64,000 bases of DNA from Spirosoma luteum DSM 19990. GTDB lineage: Bacteria > Bacteroidota > Bacteroidia > Cytophagales > Spirosomataceae. The translations under genes and the position numbers were made by a program. Of the stretch, positions 47,601 through 55,642 are shown piece by piece. Where the stretch lies: the NCBI RefSeq assembly GCF_000374065.1, contig NZ_KB893260.1, positions 30,873 to 94,872 on the forward strand. The letters run 5' to 3'. Position 1 is the first letter of the stretch. Every line of letters begins with the position of its first letter. The notes under the pieces are model-generated. The model saw nothing but the letters and a program-made list of their open reading frames with translations. It was not told the DNA's origin and ran no database searches.

Positions 47601-48656
47601 CCTCCCCAAACGAAAGCAGAGCAGGTACTGGCATCCATCTGGACTGAGGTATTCGATCTCGATACCATTGATGTTGACGAGAATTTCTTTGACATCGGTG
47701 GTCATTCGCTGAATGCTGTGCAGGTGATGACCCGGCTCGAAAAAGTAACGGGGCGCCGGTTGCCGCTCTCCACCCTTTTCGAGTTTCCTACTATTCGGAA
47801 ACTGGCTCAGTTGGTAGAGGAGAGTCAAAAACCAGCTACCAGCAAATCACTCGTACCCATCAAGCCGGAAGGCGGTAAAGTGCCCGTTTATATTATTCAC
47901 GGAATTGGCCTTAACCTGCTGAATTTTAGTGGACTGATAGCGCATACCGATCCGGATCAACCTATTTATGGGTTGCAGGCAAAGGGGCTTGACGGTACCG
48001 AAGAACCCCTTGACAGGATGGAAGATATTGCCGCTCACTACATCGCCGAGATACTCGAACATAACCCGACGGGGCCTTATGCTATTGCCGGTTACTCATT
48101 CGGGGGCTACGTAGCCTACGAAATGGCCCAGCAGCTTACGGCCATGGGGAAGGAGATAAAAATGCTGGCTATGTTTGATACGGATGCCCGCGCCCTTATC
48201 AACCACCACACCGCCATGGGCCGGGTTATCTGGAAAGTAGGGCGACAATTGCCCAAGCTGGTCTGGATCGGGCAATCGTTGATAAAGCGTCCCCTGCCCA
48301 CCATTGCCTACCAGTGGGAGGTGCTATGTACGCGTATGAATGCATTACTGCGGGTAGTGGGGGTGGACCGGGAATCCGAAACGAAAGATGAACCGGCTCA
48401 CCTGGTTTACCTGATGGATAAACACGAAACTGCATTTCAAAACTACGTGCTCCGGCCCTATACAGGTACTATTGATCTGTTCAGAGCTACTTCCCGCCTG
48501 TATTTTGTCGACGATTTTCACTACCTGGGCTGGAAAGACTACGCGGCTGGGGGCGTTCGGGTCCACGACGTGGCTGGTGACCATGCTACCATGTTACTGC
48601 CTCCCAATGATGTTGTGTTTGCCCGCGTCCTGCAACGCGCCCTGGATAACGCCTAA
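44634..48656 (+). CDS. terminal NRPS module: C-A-PCP-TE
   Basis: The 1340-aa protein begins 6 bp after the hybrid synthase. Its condensation domain (~25-460) has an intact HHIVCDG (His159, His160, Asp164). The adenylation domain (~490-970) has LYTSGTTGRPKGV near 635 and NFYGPTET near 770. The PCP has GGHS with Ser1025. The C-terminal thioesterase has GYSFGG (Ser1155), Asp in MLAMFDTD and His in GDHATML near 1318. It should take the beta-amino acyl chain from the upstream ACP, couple it to one amino acid and release the product. I read the specificity residues as D-L-V-Q-I-C-F-I-Y-K, which matches no code I know. Whether release is by hydrolysis or cyclisation cannot be told. Confidence 0.93.
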   Translation: MTESTTNEQFIAVDFDPFAGPAILSLAPATESQTEIWTSCQLGTDDANRAYNESCSLRLTGLLQREAFEKAFEELVRRHEGLRTAFSADGLQMVVFQDVSVPIAWIDCSDRPGPEGEECVREYTLQDAHHLFDLTFGPLIKASLIRLSDTVHHFTLTAHHIVCDGWSVGVILQDLSVLYSAYAQNRTPILAAAPSLLAYALEEQAYMASAEYREVEQFWLNQYQGSVLVLDLPTDFARPRVRSYAGNRLDLPLADSLVRGIKGVGIKAGCSFVTTLMAAFEVLLHRLTDQTDIVLGLPAAGQSATGMAGLVGHCVNLLPLRSQPAGDKTFLAFLGERKLGLLDALEHQRLTFGRLLKKLPIKRDIARLPLVPVVFNVDIGMDNGVVFYGLEHQLISNPRAFETFELSLNASGSEQKLVLEWSYNTQLFEAKTIRTIHGQFEQLLMHIIDSPTVRLGDILVGSSQPVHSLDMPWNNTQVDFPAEKSLHVLFSETARKFPDNTALRFGSSTLTYRALNEKASQFAYLLMEQGVKPGQRIGMAVERSLELLVTMLAILKTGAAYVPLDPLHPTDRLEFILADSACPILIVSRSQQGRFKSPQRELVIETVWPTLANYPTTDPPVPSSGNDLMYVLYTSGTTGRPKGVQTKQNGVVNVLLSVQKKPGLLPADKTIALATVTFDLATVEIYTPLLAGAELILVDNATSRNGEQLADLIATQEVTFIQATPATLRMLWEAGWRGSKKLVVISCAEALPMDLARKLMESCRSLWNFYGPTETTIYATGIQILPTDESITIGRPIDNTQVYILDEQLRALPPGKAGEIGIAGVGLAIGYLNQAQLTAEKFIDFPLADGASVRLYRTGDLGRFDTTGAIHYLGRIDQQVKIRGHRIEVAEIEHHLLKQAGVKNAVVIAREDTPGDQRLVAYIVPGQYISDQEAQIGLWRQGIRQVLPDYMLPNNFVLLEALPVTANGKIDKKALPQPGTRVQTQQQATPPQTKAEQVLASIWTEVFDLDTIDVDENFFDIGGHSLNAVQVMTRLEKVTGRRLPLSTLFEFPTIRKLAQLVEESQKPATSKSLVPIKPEGGKVPVYIIHGIGLNLLNFSGLIAHTDPDQPIYGLQAKGLDGTEEPLDRMEDIAAHYIAEILEHNPTGPYAIAGYSFGGYVAYEMAQQLTAMGKEIKMLAMFDTDARALINHHTAMGRVIWKVGRQLPKLVWIGQSLIKRPLPTIAYQWEVLCTRMNALLRVVGVDRESETKDEPAHLVYLMDKHETAFQNYVLRPYTGTIDLFRATSRLYFVDDFHYLGWKDYAAGGVRVHDVAGDHATMLLPPNDVVFARVLQRALDNA

Positions 48657-48692
48657 GGCGAAATAGCAGGCATAAATGCTTACTGGCAGAAT

Positions 48693-50132
48693 CTATAGTA
48701 TTCCCTGCCGGTACGCATTTAGTTCGGCGTAGGAGAGTTTGTAGGTTAACGTGAGCAGGAGATAAGCAGCCCCGCCAATGCCGATTTCTGCCAGTACGTT
48801 CATCAGGCCGGATTCGCCTATGAACAGCCGGTACAAACTGATGAGGCCAACCATTAGCAAACAAAAGAGGATTGGTTTGGCTATGTTTCGGGAGAAATCG
48901 CCTATGAAGTCGCCAATCAGGTAATGGACCATACCGAAGTTGACAATCATGTTCAGGAACGTAGTCAGCAGGAAGGCTATGGCAATACCCGTAACGCCCC
49001 AGTACGTACCAAACACGTATACCAGGGGGACTTTTACAATCAATGTGCCCAGGTTCAGGTAAAACAGCAGGTTTGGTTTTCCCTTCGTGAACGCTATGGT
49101 ATAAAGCGGGTGGCTCAGACAGATGAAGATACCAACGAACACAAAAATCCGGATCAAATCCGTTGTCTGTTCCCAGCCGGGGCCGTAAATAAGCGGCACA
49201 ACGCCATCGGCCGTGATGAATAATCCTGCCAGCAGGGGCAGGTTGCAGTAGCTGATAAAATCCAGAATTTTAAGGTACGATTTCTTCAGGTCAGCCGTAT
49301 TTTCCTTCATTTTGGCTAAAATCGGGTAAGCAACCTGCAAAATTATTGGGTTCAGTTTCATAATAGGAAATACACAAAGCTGGTAGGCAATGGTGTAGTA
49401 GCCCAGCATTTTTACCCCCAGCATGCCCCCCAGAAAAATATTGTCGGTGTTAGACTGGATGTAGCCCAGAAAACCATCGCCCATGTTATAGATGCCGAAG
49501 CGAAGGTGCTCTTTTATGTTATTAATGTTGAAAAACAGCCGGGGCATAAAGAAGCGGAGCCCAAAGGTTATCTGTAGGACCGATTTTACCGATTGCATCA
49601 CCAGCGCACCAATAATGAGGGACAACTCATGGTAGTCATTAAACGCCAGCGTTACGGTCACGATGGAACCCATCACCGTTCCGGTTATATCAATGATGGC
49701 TACCGACTTGAACTTGAGTTCTTTCTCCAGCAGAAACATGTATATCTGACCGAAGTAGGCAATCAGAAAATAATACGACGATAAATTGAGTACCTGCGCC
49801 AGCCTGGGTTCGTGGTAAAACGAAATGATGTAAGGCGCCGTCAGGTGGATGAGAATGAAGATGACTACCCCAACGGTCAGGTTCAAATAATACAGGGTCG
49901 ATAATACATTCCGGTCACTTTCCTGCTTGTAAATGATTGAGTTAGAGAATCCCAGGTTGGCGAACACCTGAAAAAAGGCAATGATCAGGTTACTGACGCC
50001 GACGAGGCCAAAATCGGCTGGGCTTAGCAAACGGGCCAGCACTGCTACCTGTACAAATTGAAATAAGGTGGAGATGACGGTGGAGACGGTGATCCATTTC
50101 CCCCCGTCCATCGCTTTTTTTGTATTACTCAT
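48693..50132 (-). CDS. Wzx-type oligosaccharide flippase (MOP superfamily)
   Basis: The 479-aa protein has about twelve to fourteen hydrophobic segments. Its start (GGKWITVSTVISTLFQFVQV, ARLLSPADFGLVGVSN) is typical of polysaccharide_synt flippases, which move lipid-linked sugar repeat units across the inner membrane. With the O-antigen ligase and the polyprenyl sugar transferase it suggests a Wzx/Wzy-type route. It is convergent with the NRPS gene, 36 bp apart, and likely cotranscribed with the two genes upstream of it (gaps of 64 and 70 bp). Confidence 0.9.
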   Translation of the reverse strand: MSNTKKAMDGGKWITVSTVISTLFQFVQVAVLARLLSPADFGLVGVSNLIIAFFQVFANLGFSNSIIYKQESDRNVLSTLYYLNLTVGVVIFILIHLTAPYIISFYHEPRLAQVLNLSSYYFLIAYFGQIYMFLLEKELKFKSVAIIDITGTVMGSIVTVTLAFNDYHELSLIIGALVMQSVKSVLQITFGLRFFMPRLFFNINNIKEHLRFGIYNMGDGFLGYIQSNTDNIFLGGMLGVKMLGYYTIAYQLCVFPIMKLNPIILQVAYPILAKMKENTADLKKSYLKILDFISYCNLPLLAGLFITADGVVPLIYGPGWEQTTDLIRIFVFVGIFICLSHPLYTIAFTKGKPNLLFYLNLGTLIVKVPLVYVFGTYWGVTGIAIAFLLTTFLNMIVNFGMVHYLIGDFIGDFSRNIAKPILFCLLMVGLISLYRLFIGESGLMNVLAEIGIGGAAYLLLTLTYKLSYAELNAYRQGIL

Positions 50133-50196
50133 TACGCATGTGGGTACTCTTCGGTGTTAGCTTACTTACCTGAAGAACGGCGTTCCGTTCCCTGCT

Positions 50197-52548
50197 TTAC
50201 CGGGGTTTAGTGATTTTTTTTACAACCCGCGTTTGTCCCTGACGAATATCCAGCAGGTACGTGCCGGCAGGGAGTAAACTTACGTCTATTTGCGTGCGTA
50301 ACACCCGTCCTGTCTTTGAAAAACTTACCTGCTGGTATTGCCGTCCGGCAGGACTTACAATACGGGCCAGCACTGGGTTCAAACTGCCATTTTCAATGAC
50401 TATTTCTACATAATCGGCCGCTGGGTTTGGATACACCTGCAACGTGCTTAAGTCGTCAGTTACTTCGGTGCCGGACCTGGTCAAGGGCATAACGAATACG
50501 GGTGTTTCACTCACGTTTATCGAAATCGTACCTGTTTGACTCACATTTACCGTGCGCGTCATTTCCCGCTGCCCGGCGGCTGGTACGCAAACCAGCACGC
50601 TGTCGCCCGGACTGACTGCTAACGTATACGTATCTGTGCGCCCCCGCTCGTCTGGTATGACCAACACGTAGGCCGATTGCCCATCCAGTTCGTACCGATC
50701 AACAAGCAAATCGCCGGGGCCATTGGCGGGTTTAACCGTTTCCTGGTACCGATAATCGCCCAGTAAATTCGTTGCCTGATATAGAAAGTCAGCGGCTGGT
50801 TTGCGCGTTTTTGTCGCATCGTCGTTCAATAAACCCATCGAACTAAACTGAGTAGGGTCGGCCACATTACCATCGTACGCCTGAAAGAAAAATACCCGGT
50901 CGATACCAACCCGGCTGTAGAGTAGCGCTGTTCGCAGAATCCAGTCGGCCTGGGTTGCCAAAACTGATTTGTTGCCAATGGGTATGGCCCGAAATGGACT
51001 GCCCTGATTGATGTCGTACCCGGCTTCGGTAATCCAGACGGGCATCCCCCGGGCATATTGCCGGGCCAGTTTCACGAAGGCGGCTGCCTGCTCACCCACC
51101 CCGGCCAGCTCTGGCGCGGCTCCCCGACTGGCCCCGCCATTTTGCGATGACTGGGCATCATTGGCGTACAGATGCTGGTTGATCACATCCCAGCAGAGGT
51201 CAACGGACCCATCGGGGCGGTAACCCCTGAACTCTTTACACCAGTCGATCATGGCCCGCACGTAGTCGGTGGTAGATGCCGAAATGCCACCAATGACAAC
51301 CTGAACGAATGGGTCGGCATTTTTTACGCCTACACCAGCACCCAGGGTATTTTTGTGCCCATCGTAAAAAGCCGACAGGTTGGCTGCGTATTCGCGGGGC
51401 GACTGGTAGCCGTTCCGCCCCTTCCAGGTCTTATCCGGCTCGTTGTTGCATTCGATATAGCGAATCAGACCCAGACCAATCTTTTTCGTATTTACGCCCG
51501 CCCACGTTTTTTCTGAGCTGACCGTCAATAAACCCGGGTCGACGTGTTTATTATAGCCGTAGCGGGCTATGTACTGGAAAGCTACCCGGGCGTGTTCCAG
51601 GTAAGAGCCGGGAGCGGAAAGATCGGCTCCGTACCTTGCCGGCACATTACTATAATCGCGCCCGCCCGCCGGGTAGGTTTCTTCCATCCACTTAGGCAGG
51701 GTTTGAAAGCAGGCCAGCACGTCGATATTTTCCGCTTTGAGCCGCTCGTACATGGCATCGTAATCCCAGCTGCCGCTGAAGGTAGGATTGAACGTGTAGC
51801 GTCCCTGCTGCGCTTCCAGCTTGTCCCAGTCCATGTAATGACGGAAAGACGAAAAGCTTTTTATCGCTTCAACCCGTTTATCATCAACGGGGCGCAACGC
51901 GGTAGGCGCATCGGAATCTTCAATATTCCACTCGAAGCCATTAATCCCTGCTTTATTCCGAAAAGGCGACGGTTGCAGCGGAGCCAGCGCTGGTTCCTGA
52001 CCCGCCTGATAGGTTCCGTATAACTCCATTTCGGCAGGATACGACCCGTAGCTGTTCAACACCAGATACCGGGCATTGGTCATGAATTTTTTCAACGTAA
52101 ATAAGGTGGGTTGGCCCGGGTCAGGGCCAACCCAGGTCTGGTATTTAGTGCCGATGAACCGGGCAACGGGTATGCGTTCCCACTGCTCCGTTATGATGGA
52201 TAAGGTCATGGGGGATTCCGTATTTTCACCGGACCCGTCGTAGAAACGAATCTGCTCAAGGCTAATCTGCTCACCGGCCAGGAGTGGGTAGTACGCATCG
52301 AAGCTGGGTAAAAGCTTGCCAAATCCGGTGTTTACCGCCTTCGTTGTATCGCCATCAAACAGCGCATCGAGGCCATTGGTGGCGTTAACGACCTGATACC
52401 AGCGTTTGGGGTCGATGGGTATTTTGACTACGCTGCCGGGTTTTAAAACCGCTATCGTGTTTAAGGCAGTTGTGTGGTATACATCGGTTTGGGCGAAAAG
52501 CAGCAGCACAAAAGAAGTTGCCAGTACCGTAAGCAGTGTATTTTTCAT
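50197..52548 (-). CDS. T9SS-exported clan GH-A-like glycoside hydrolase
   Basis: The 783-aa product has a signal peptide (MKNTLLTVLATSFVLLLFAQ). A discoidin-like N-terminal domain (~40-180) precedes a TIM-barrel hydrolase (~200-620). The likely acid/base is Glu370 in YIECNNEPDKTW, with the Asn-Glu-Pro of clan A, and the likely nucleophile is Glu508 in VWITEAGYD. A short beta domain and a T9SS type A sorting domain (LQVYPNPAADYVEI...LPAGTYLLDI...KKI) finish the protein. Within an exopolysaccharide locus it may trim or degrade the polymer. The precise GH family is not certain; GH39-like is a guess. Confidence 0.8.
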   Translation of the reverse strand: MKNTLLTVLATSFVLLLFAQTDVYHTTALNTIAVLKPGSVVKIPIDPKRWYQVVNATNGLDALFDGDTTKAVNTGFGKLLPSFDAYYPLLAGEQISLEQIRFYDGSGENTESPMTLSIITEQWERIPVARFIGTKYQTWVGPDPGQPTLFTLKKFMTNARYLVLNSYGSYPAEMELYGTYQAGQEPALAPLQPSPFRNKAGINGFEWNIEDSDAPTALRPVDDKRVEAIKSFSSFRHYMDWDKLEAQQGRYTFNPTFSGSWDYDAMYERLKAENIDVLACFQTLPKWMEETYPAGGRDYSNVPARYGADLSAPGSYLEHARVAFQYIARYGYNKHVDPGLLTVSSEKTWAGVNTKKIGLGLIRYIECNNEPDKTWKGRNGYQSPREYAANLSAFYDGHKNTLGAGVGVKNADPFVQVVIGGISASTTDYVRAMIDWCKEFRGYRPDGSVDLCWDVINQHLYANDAQSSQNGGASRGAAPELAGVGEQAAAFVKLARQYARGMPVWITEAGYDINQGSPFRAIPIGNKSVLATQADWILRTALLYSRVGIDRVFFFQAYDGNVADPTQFSSMGLLNDDATKTRKPAADFLYQATNLLGDYRYQETVKPANGPGDLLVDRYELDGQSAYVLVIPDERGRTDTYTLAVSPGDSVLVCVPAAGQREMTRTVNVSQTGTISINVSETPVFVMPLTRSGTEVTDDLSTLQVYPNPAADYVEIVIENGSLNPVLARIVSPAGRQYQQVSFSKTGRVLRTQIDVSLLPAGTYLLDIRQGQTRVVKKITKPR

Positions 52549-52565
52549 AAAAGCAGTGCATGAGA

Positions 52566-52613
52566 TGATAGTCCGCAGGATTTAATGGTTCACTAAATCG
52601 TACCAGACTATCA
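52566..52613. other. nested inverted repeat between two minus-strand genes
   Basis: TGATAGTC (52566-52573) pairs with GACTATCA (52606-52613), and inside it GATTTA (52579-52584) pairs with TAAATC (52594-52599). It lies in the 70-bp gap between the CHU_C and glycosidase genes. There is no T-run. It could be an attenuating or processing hairpin. Confidence 0.35.
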
Positions 52614-52618
52614 GCGGG

Positions 52619-53629
52619 TTAGCGCATTAACAGTACATGACCGGTACGTACGTACCTAGTTTTGCCAATGGTACTGTAGGCAACTACCCAGGTGTACGTA
52701 TCCGACTGACAGAGCACACCAGCGTAGGTTCCATCCCAATACCGGGTTTGGTCCGTAGTGGCATAAATCGGGTTTCCCCAGCGGTCATATATGTTTAGAC
52801 TAAAAGAAGTCACGCCCGTTACACGCAGGAAGACAGCCAGCGCATCATTGATGCCATCATTGTTAGGCGTGAAAATGTCAGGAACATACAGGGCTTCGGG
52901 TACGCCGACACATTCGCTGCACTGCTTCACCTGAAAATCATCGATGGCCATGTCATTTCCACACCCAAAATCGCCCTGGTAATCAACCAGTTTTATAACG
53001 ACATCATCCAGACCCGCCGGTACGGTGAATACGGCTTTGTACTGTCGCCAGGCAGGCTCGTCTGTTTGTGCTATAAGGCCAAGTGCTGTCGACTGAATCA
53101 CTACCCCGTTTGTAGTCACTATATCGATGGCGAGATTGGGGATCAGCGGATTAAGGCAGGTGCCCGTTCGGAGCAGGTTGATGATCCAGAACGAAACCTC
53201 GTAGGTAGTACCGCTGCATAACCCCGCTACCGGCTGCTGATAAAACGGCCCGGCTTTATTGCCGCCGTTCACGAGCATCATGCTCCCGCCTGCCTCATTG
53301 GGCGTATGATCGCTACCGATAACGTGCCAGGTGGCGTTGTAACAGGAGCCATCAAGCGTAGCGGCAATGGTATACTGCCCGTCGCCGGGGCAATTGATGG
53401 CTTCGTACGGGTAGGATGTCAGGTCAGCCGATAAGGCTTTGCCGGATATTCCGAAGGTTTGATTAACGACCAGCGGGCCTGATGGGTCAGCACAAACCTG
53501 CGCTGTGACGGACTGAGAAAAGACGCACAAAAAACACGCAGTCAGCTTGATCGCTACCGGTAACGTAGTAGATTGCAGAAAATAATTTCTGACGAACGTA
53601 CGAATCTCAGAAGCCATATACGTGTGCAC
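52619..53629 (-). CDS. secreted protein with gliding-motility CHU_C C-terminus
   Basis: The 336-aa product has a late signal core (IKLTACFLCVFSQSVTAQ). A Cys-containing beta-sandwich carbohydrate-binding-like domain spans ~45-235 (GSCYNATWHVIG, FWIINLLRTGTC, DDVVIKLVDYQGDFGCGNDM). A CHU_C/T9SS type B sorting domain ends it: VPDIFTPNNDGINDA, IYDRWGNPIY, YWDGTYAG and GHVLLMR. It should be carried by the type IX system with its SprF-type partner. It is the first gene of a three-gene minus-strand run and divergent from the PPTase. Ligand unknown. Confidence 0.88.
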   Translation of the reverse strand: MHTYMASEIRTFVRNYFLQSTTLPVAIKLTACFLCVFSQSVTAQVCADPSGPLVVNQTFGISGKALSADLTSYPYEAINCPGDGQYTIAATLDGSCYNATWHVIGSDHTPNEAGGSMMLVNGGNKAGPFYQQPVAGLCSGTTYEVSFWIINLLRTGTCLNPLIPNLAIDIVTTNGVVIQSTALGLIAQTDEPAWRQYKAVFTVPAGLDDVVIKLVDYQGDFGCGNDMAIDDFQVKQCSECVGVPEALYVPDIFTPNNDGINDALAVFLRVTGVTSFSLNIYDRWGNPIYATTDQTRYWDGTYAGVLCQSDTYTWVVAYSTIGKTRYVRTGHVLLMR

Positions 53630-53734
53630 TAGAACAACAGAAACGTACCCGGATTGCCATTTTTCTGCTGGCTTTCGGGTCTGGAAACATAGCCGGGTGC
53701 TTTGTTAAAACAGTACCTCCTAATTTACCGACTC

Positions 53735-54502
53735 ATGACGGTGCAAAAAGTAACCGATACCTTCGTTTCCTGTGCAACGTTACCCGCTACCCACTGGATA
53801 TCGGAATCGGCTTGTCCGTATACCGATTCAATGGCGGTATTCCGGTTCTGGTTAGCAGACAAGATACCACCGGATTATGAGAAAACCGCCTTGCAACCCG
53901 ATGAGATCATCCGTGCCGGGCGGTTTCGCCGGGCCGAGGATCGAAACCGGTTTGTTTGCGCCAGACACATGGTAAGAACGCTGGCCGGACGCTATACCCA
54001 CCAACGGCCGGGCGATATCTGTTTTACGGTCGGTAAAAATCAAAAACCCGAAATTAAGGATTCGGACCGCTGGCACATCAATGTGTCGCACGCTGGTCAG
54101 TGGGTTCTGGTAGCCATCGGAGTGACCAGCGTTGGCGTTGACGTCGAAGAAAACAACCCTGACTTTGCTTTTCAGGATGTATTGGCGCATAGCTTTACGG
54201 CGGTTGAGCAGCAATATATAGAAGCGAACGATTCCCGTTTGTTGTTTTACCGGTCATGGACCCGGAAAGAAGCCCTGGTCAAAGCAACCGGTAAGGGGCT
54301 GGATGATGATTTCCAACGGGTCCCCTGTCTGGATGGCAGGCACCTAATTGAGCGTGAGCTGATTGGCGCAGCCGGCCCGTGGAGTGTCAGTAGTTTTAGG
54401 GTTTCGGACGGGTATTCGGCCGCTATAGCGTATGGAGACTGGGAGGGAATACCTAAATTTTATACGCTCGATAGTGGCCTGTTCGACCAACAGGAGTCAT
54501 AA
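53735..54502 (+). CDS. 4'-phosphopantetheinyl transferase (Sfp type)
   Basis: I choose the ATG at 53735 (255 aa) over a TTG at 53702. The enzyme transfers phosphopantetheine from CoA to carrier proteins. Motifs of the Sfp/AcpT family are present: INVSHAGQWVLVAIG, VGVDVEE (metal-binding Asp and Glu) and WTRKEALVKATGKGL. Length fits the NRPS-serving class. It is the only PPTase in view and lies 5 kb from the NRPS-PKS genes, so it very likely activates Ser555, Ser1577 and Ser1025 there. It may also serve fatty-acid ACP. Confidence 0.93.
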   Translation: MTVQKVTDTFVSCATLPATHWISESACPYTDSMAVFRFWLADKIPPDYEKTALQPDEIIRAGRFRRAEDRNRFVCARHMVRTLAGRYTHQRPGDICFTVGKNQKPEIKDSDRWHINVSHAGQWVLVAIGVTSVGVDVEENNPDFAFQDVLAHSFTAVEQQYIEANDSRLLFYRSWTRKEALVKATGKGLDDDFQRVPCLDGRHLIERELIGAAGPWSVSSFRVSDGYSAAIAYGDWEGIPKFYTLDSGLFDQQES

Positions 54503-54558
54503 ACCAGGGTGTGCCATTTGTTGGCCGTTTACTTTTTTACTAACACGAATCCTCTCGT

Positions 54559-55512
54559 ATGCAGCAATTGATGCTGAAGTTTCTGTACGTCGTTGCATCG
54601 CTCCGGTACCCGGGAATCCGGCGCGATCTGCGTTATTTTATTCGGGATAATTATTTTGCCCGGCTGAATCAGACCCGCTTCCTGGTGAGCGACCATATGG
54701 CCAAAAAGCCGTATAAAGTCATTGATTACCACGGCGAGTTCGATCAGGAACTCCGGTATGTGCTCCCGTTTGCCTACTGGCATCACCTGAATGGTACCCT
54801 CAAAAAAACTATATCCTGCGCCAACACAAAGGAGTTCTACTTTTTCAGTGCAAACCACGATGAGCAGTACGAAAAACGGGTGTGGCAGGCTGGCTACGGG
54901 TACTACGATGTGCCTAACATGACGCACAGCCCAACGTTCGACTACTCCAAATGGGCGCGGGTGCCCTTCAAAAGCCATTACAAAAATGATCGGTTTGTGT
55001 TCGATAAACCACTGCTGGTCATCGCCAATAAATACAACATCGAATGGGACAAACCTCCGGTCAATTTTCTGGATATACCCGCCCTGGATCGGATTATTAA
55101 GGCCTGTAAATCCACCTACCAGATTATCTACAACCGCCCCCTGTCTACGCAGATTGTACTGGACAATAGCGAAATAATGGATCTGAACGAGCATGCCTGG
55201 TTGCGGGAAAAGCACCCGGACGTAATCCTGATGCACGACCTGCACGAACAGTACCGGAGTGAGGTGTCCAGCTTCAATCACCTTCAATTACTGGTGTACG
55301 CCAACACCGACCGGTTTATATCCATGCACGGGGGGACGGCTGCCCTGGCCAGTTATTTTGGGGGAATAAATATCATTCTTTCGCATCCCGGTGGGGGTAT
55401 GGAGCACCATTTTAATGAATATGCCACCATCTTTCCCGCACTTTCCGGAGCGCAGATTCTGCACGCCAAAAACACCGAACAAGTGTTTGAGTACGTGAGT
55501 CAGTATTATTGA
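54559..55512 (+). CDS. hypothetical protein, possibly glycosyltransferase-like
   Basis: The 317-aa protein has no signal peptide or clear membrane segment. The second half has alternating hydrophobic strands and helices with FISMHGGTAALASYFGGINI, which resembles the nucleotide-sugar-binding end of GT-B-type transferases and of polysaccharide modification enzymes. The first half (YHGEFDQELRYVLPFAYWHH) is unfamiliar. Position just after the PPTase and inside the polysaccharide locus favours a glycan role. I do not assign a family. Confidence 0.55.
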   Translation: MQQLMLKFLYVVASLRYPGIRRDLRYFIRDNYFARLNQTRFLVSDHMAKKPYKVIDYHGEFDQELRYVLPFAYWHHLNGTLKKTISCANTKEFYFFSANHDEQYEKRVWQAGYGYYDVPNMTHSPTFDYSKWARVPFKSHYKNDRFVFDKPLLVIANKYNIEWDKPPVNFLDIPALDRIIKACKSTYQIIYNRPLSTQIVLDNSEIMDLNEHAWLREKHPDVILMHDLHEQYRSEVSSFNHLQLLVYANTDRFISMHGGTAALASYFGGINIILSHPGGGMEHHFNEYATIFPALSGAQILHAKNTEQVFEYVSQYY

Positions 55513-55596
55513 TGAGGTAGATATATAGTAGAATTGTTCTTTTTCTATCAATCAACAGATTAATCGTTTACCGACTTAAACCCAGTTAATTGAAAG

Positions 55597-55615
55597 CCCT
55601 CCCTACCGGGGAGGG
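55597..55615. terminator. weak hairpin between convergent genes
   Basis: CCCTCCC and GGGAGGG form a 7-bp GC stem with a 5-nt loop, in the 130-bp gap between convergent genes. There is no T-run. The string CCCTCCCTACCGGGGAGGG followed by TTGGGTGGGG also looks like a dispersed intergenic repeat. Confidence 0.35.
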
Positions 55616-55642
55616 TTGGGTGGGGTCTATGGTATCGAGAAT

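Noticed and set aside
55597..55625. A strong rho-independent terminator
   Set aside because: The GC stem is short and no T-run follows. It is kept only as a weak hairpin or dispersed repeat.
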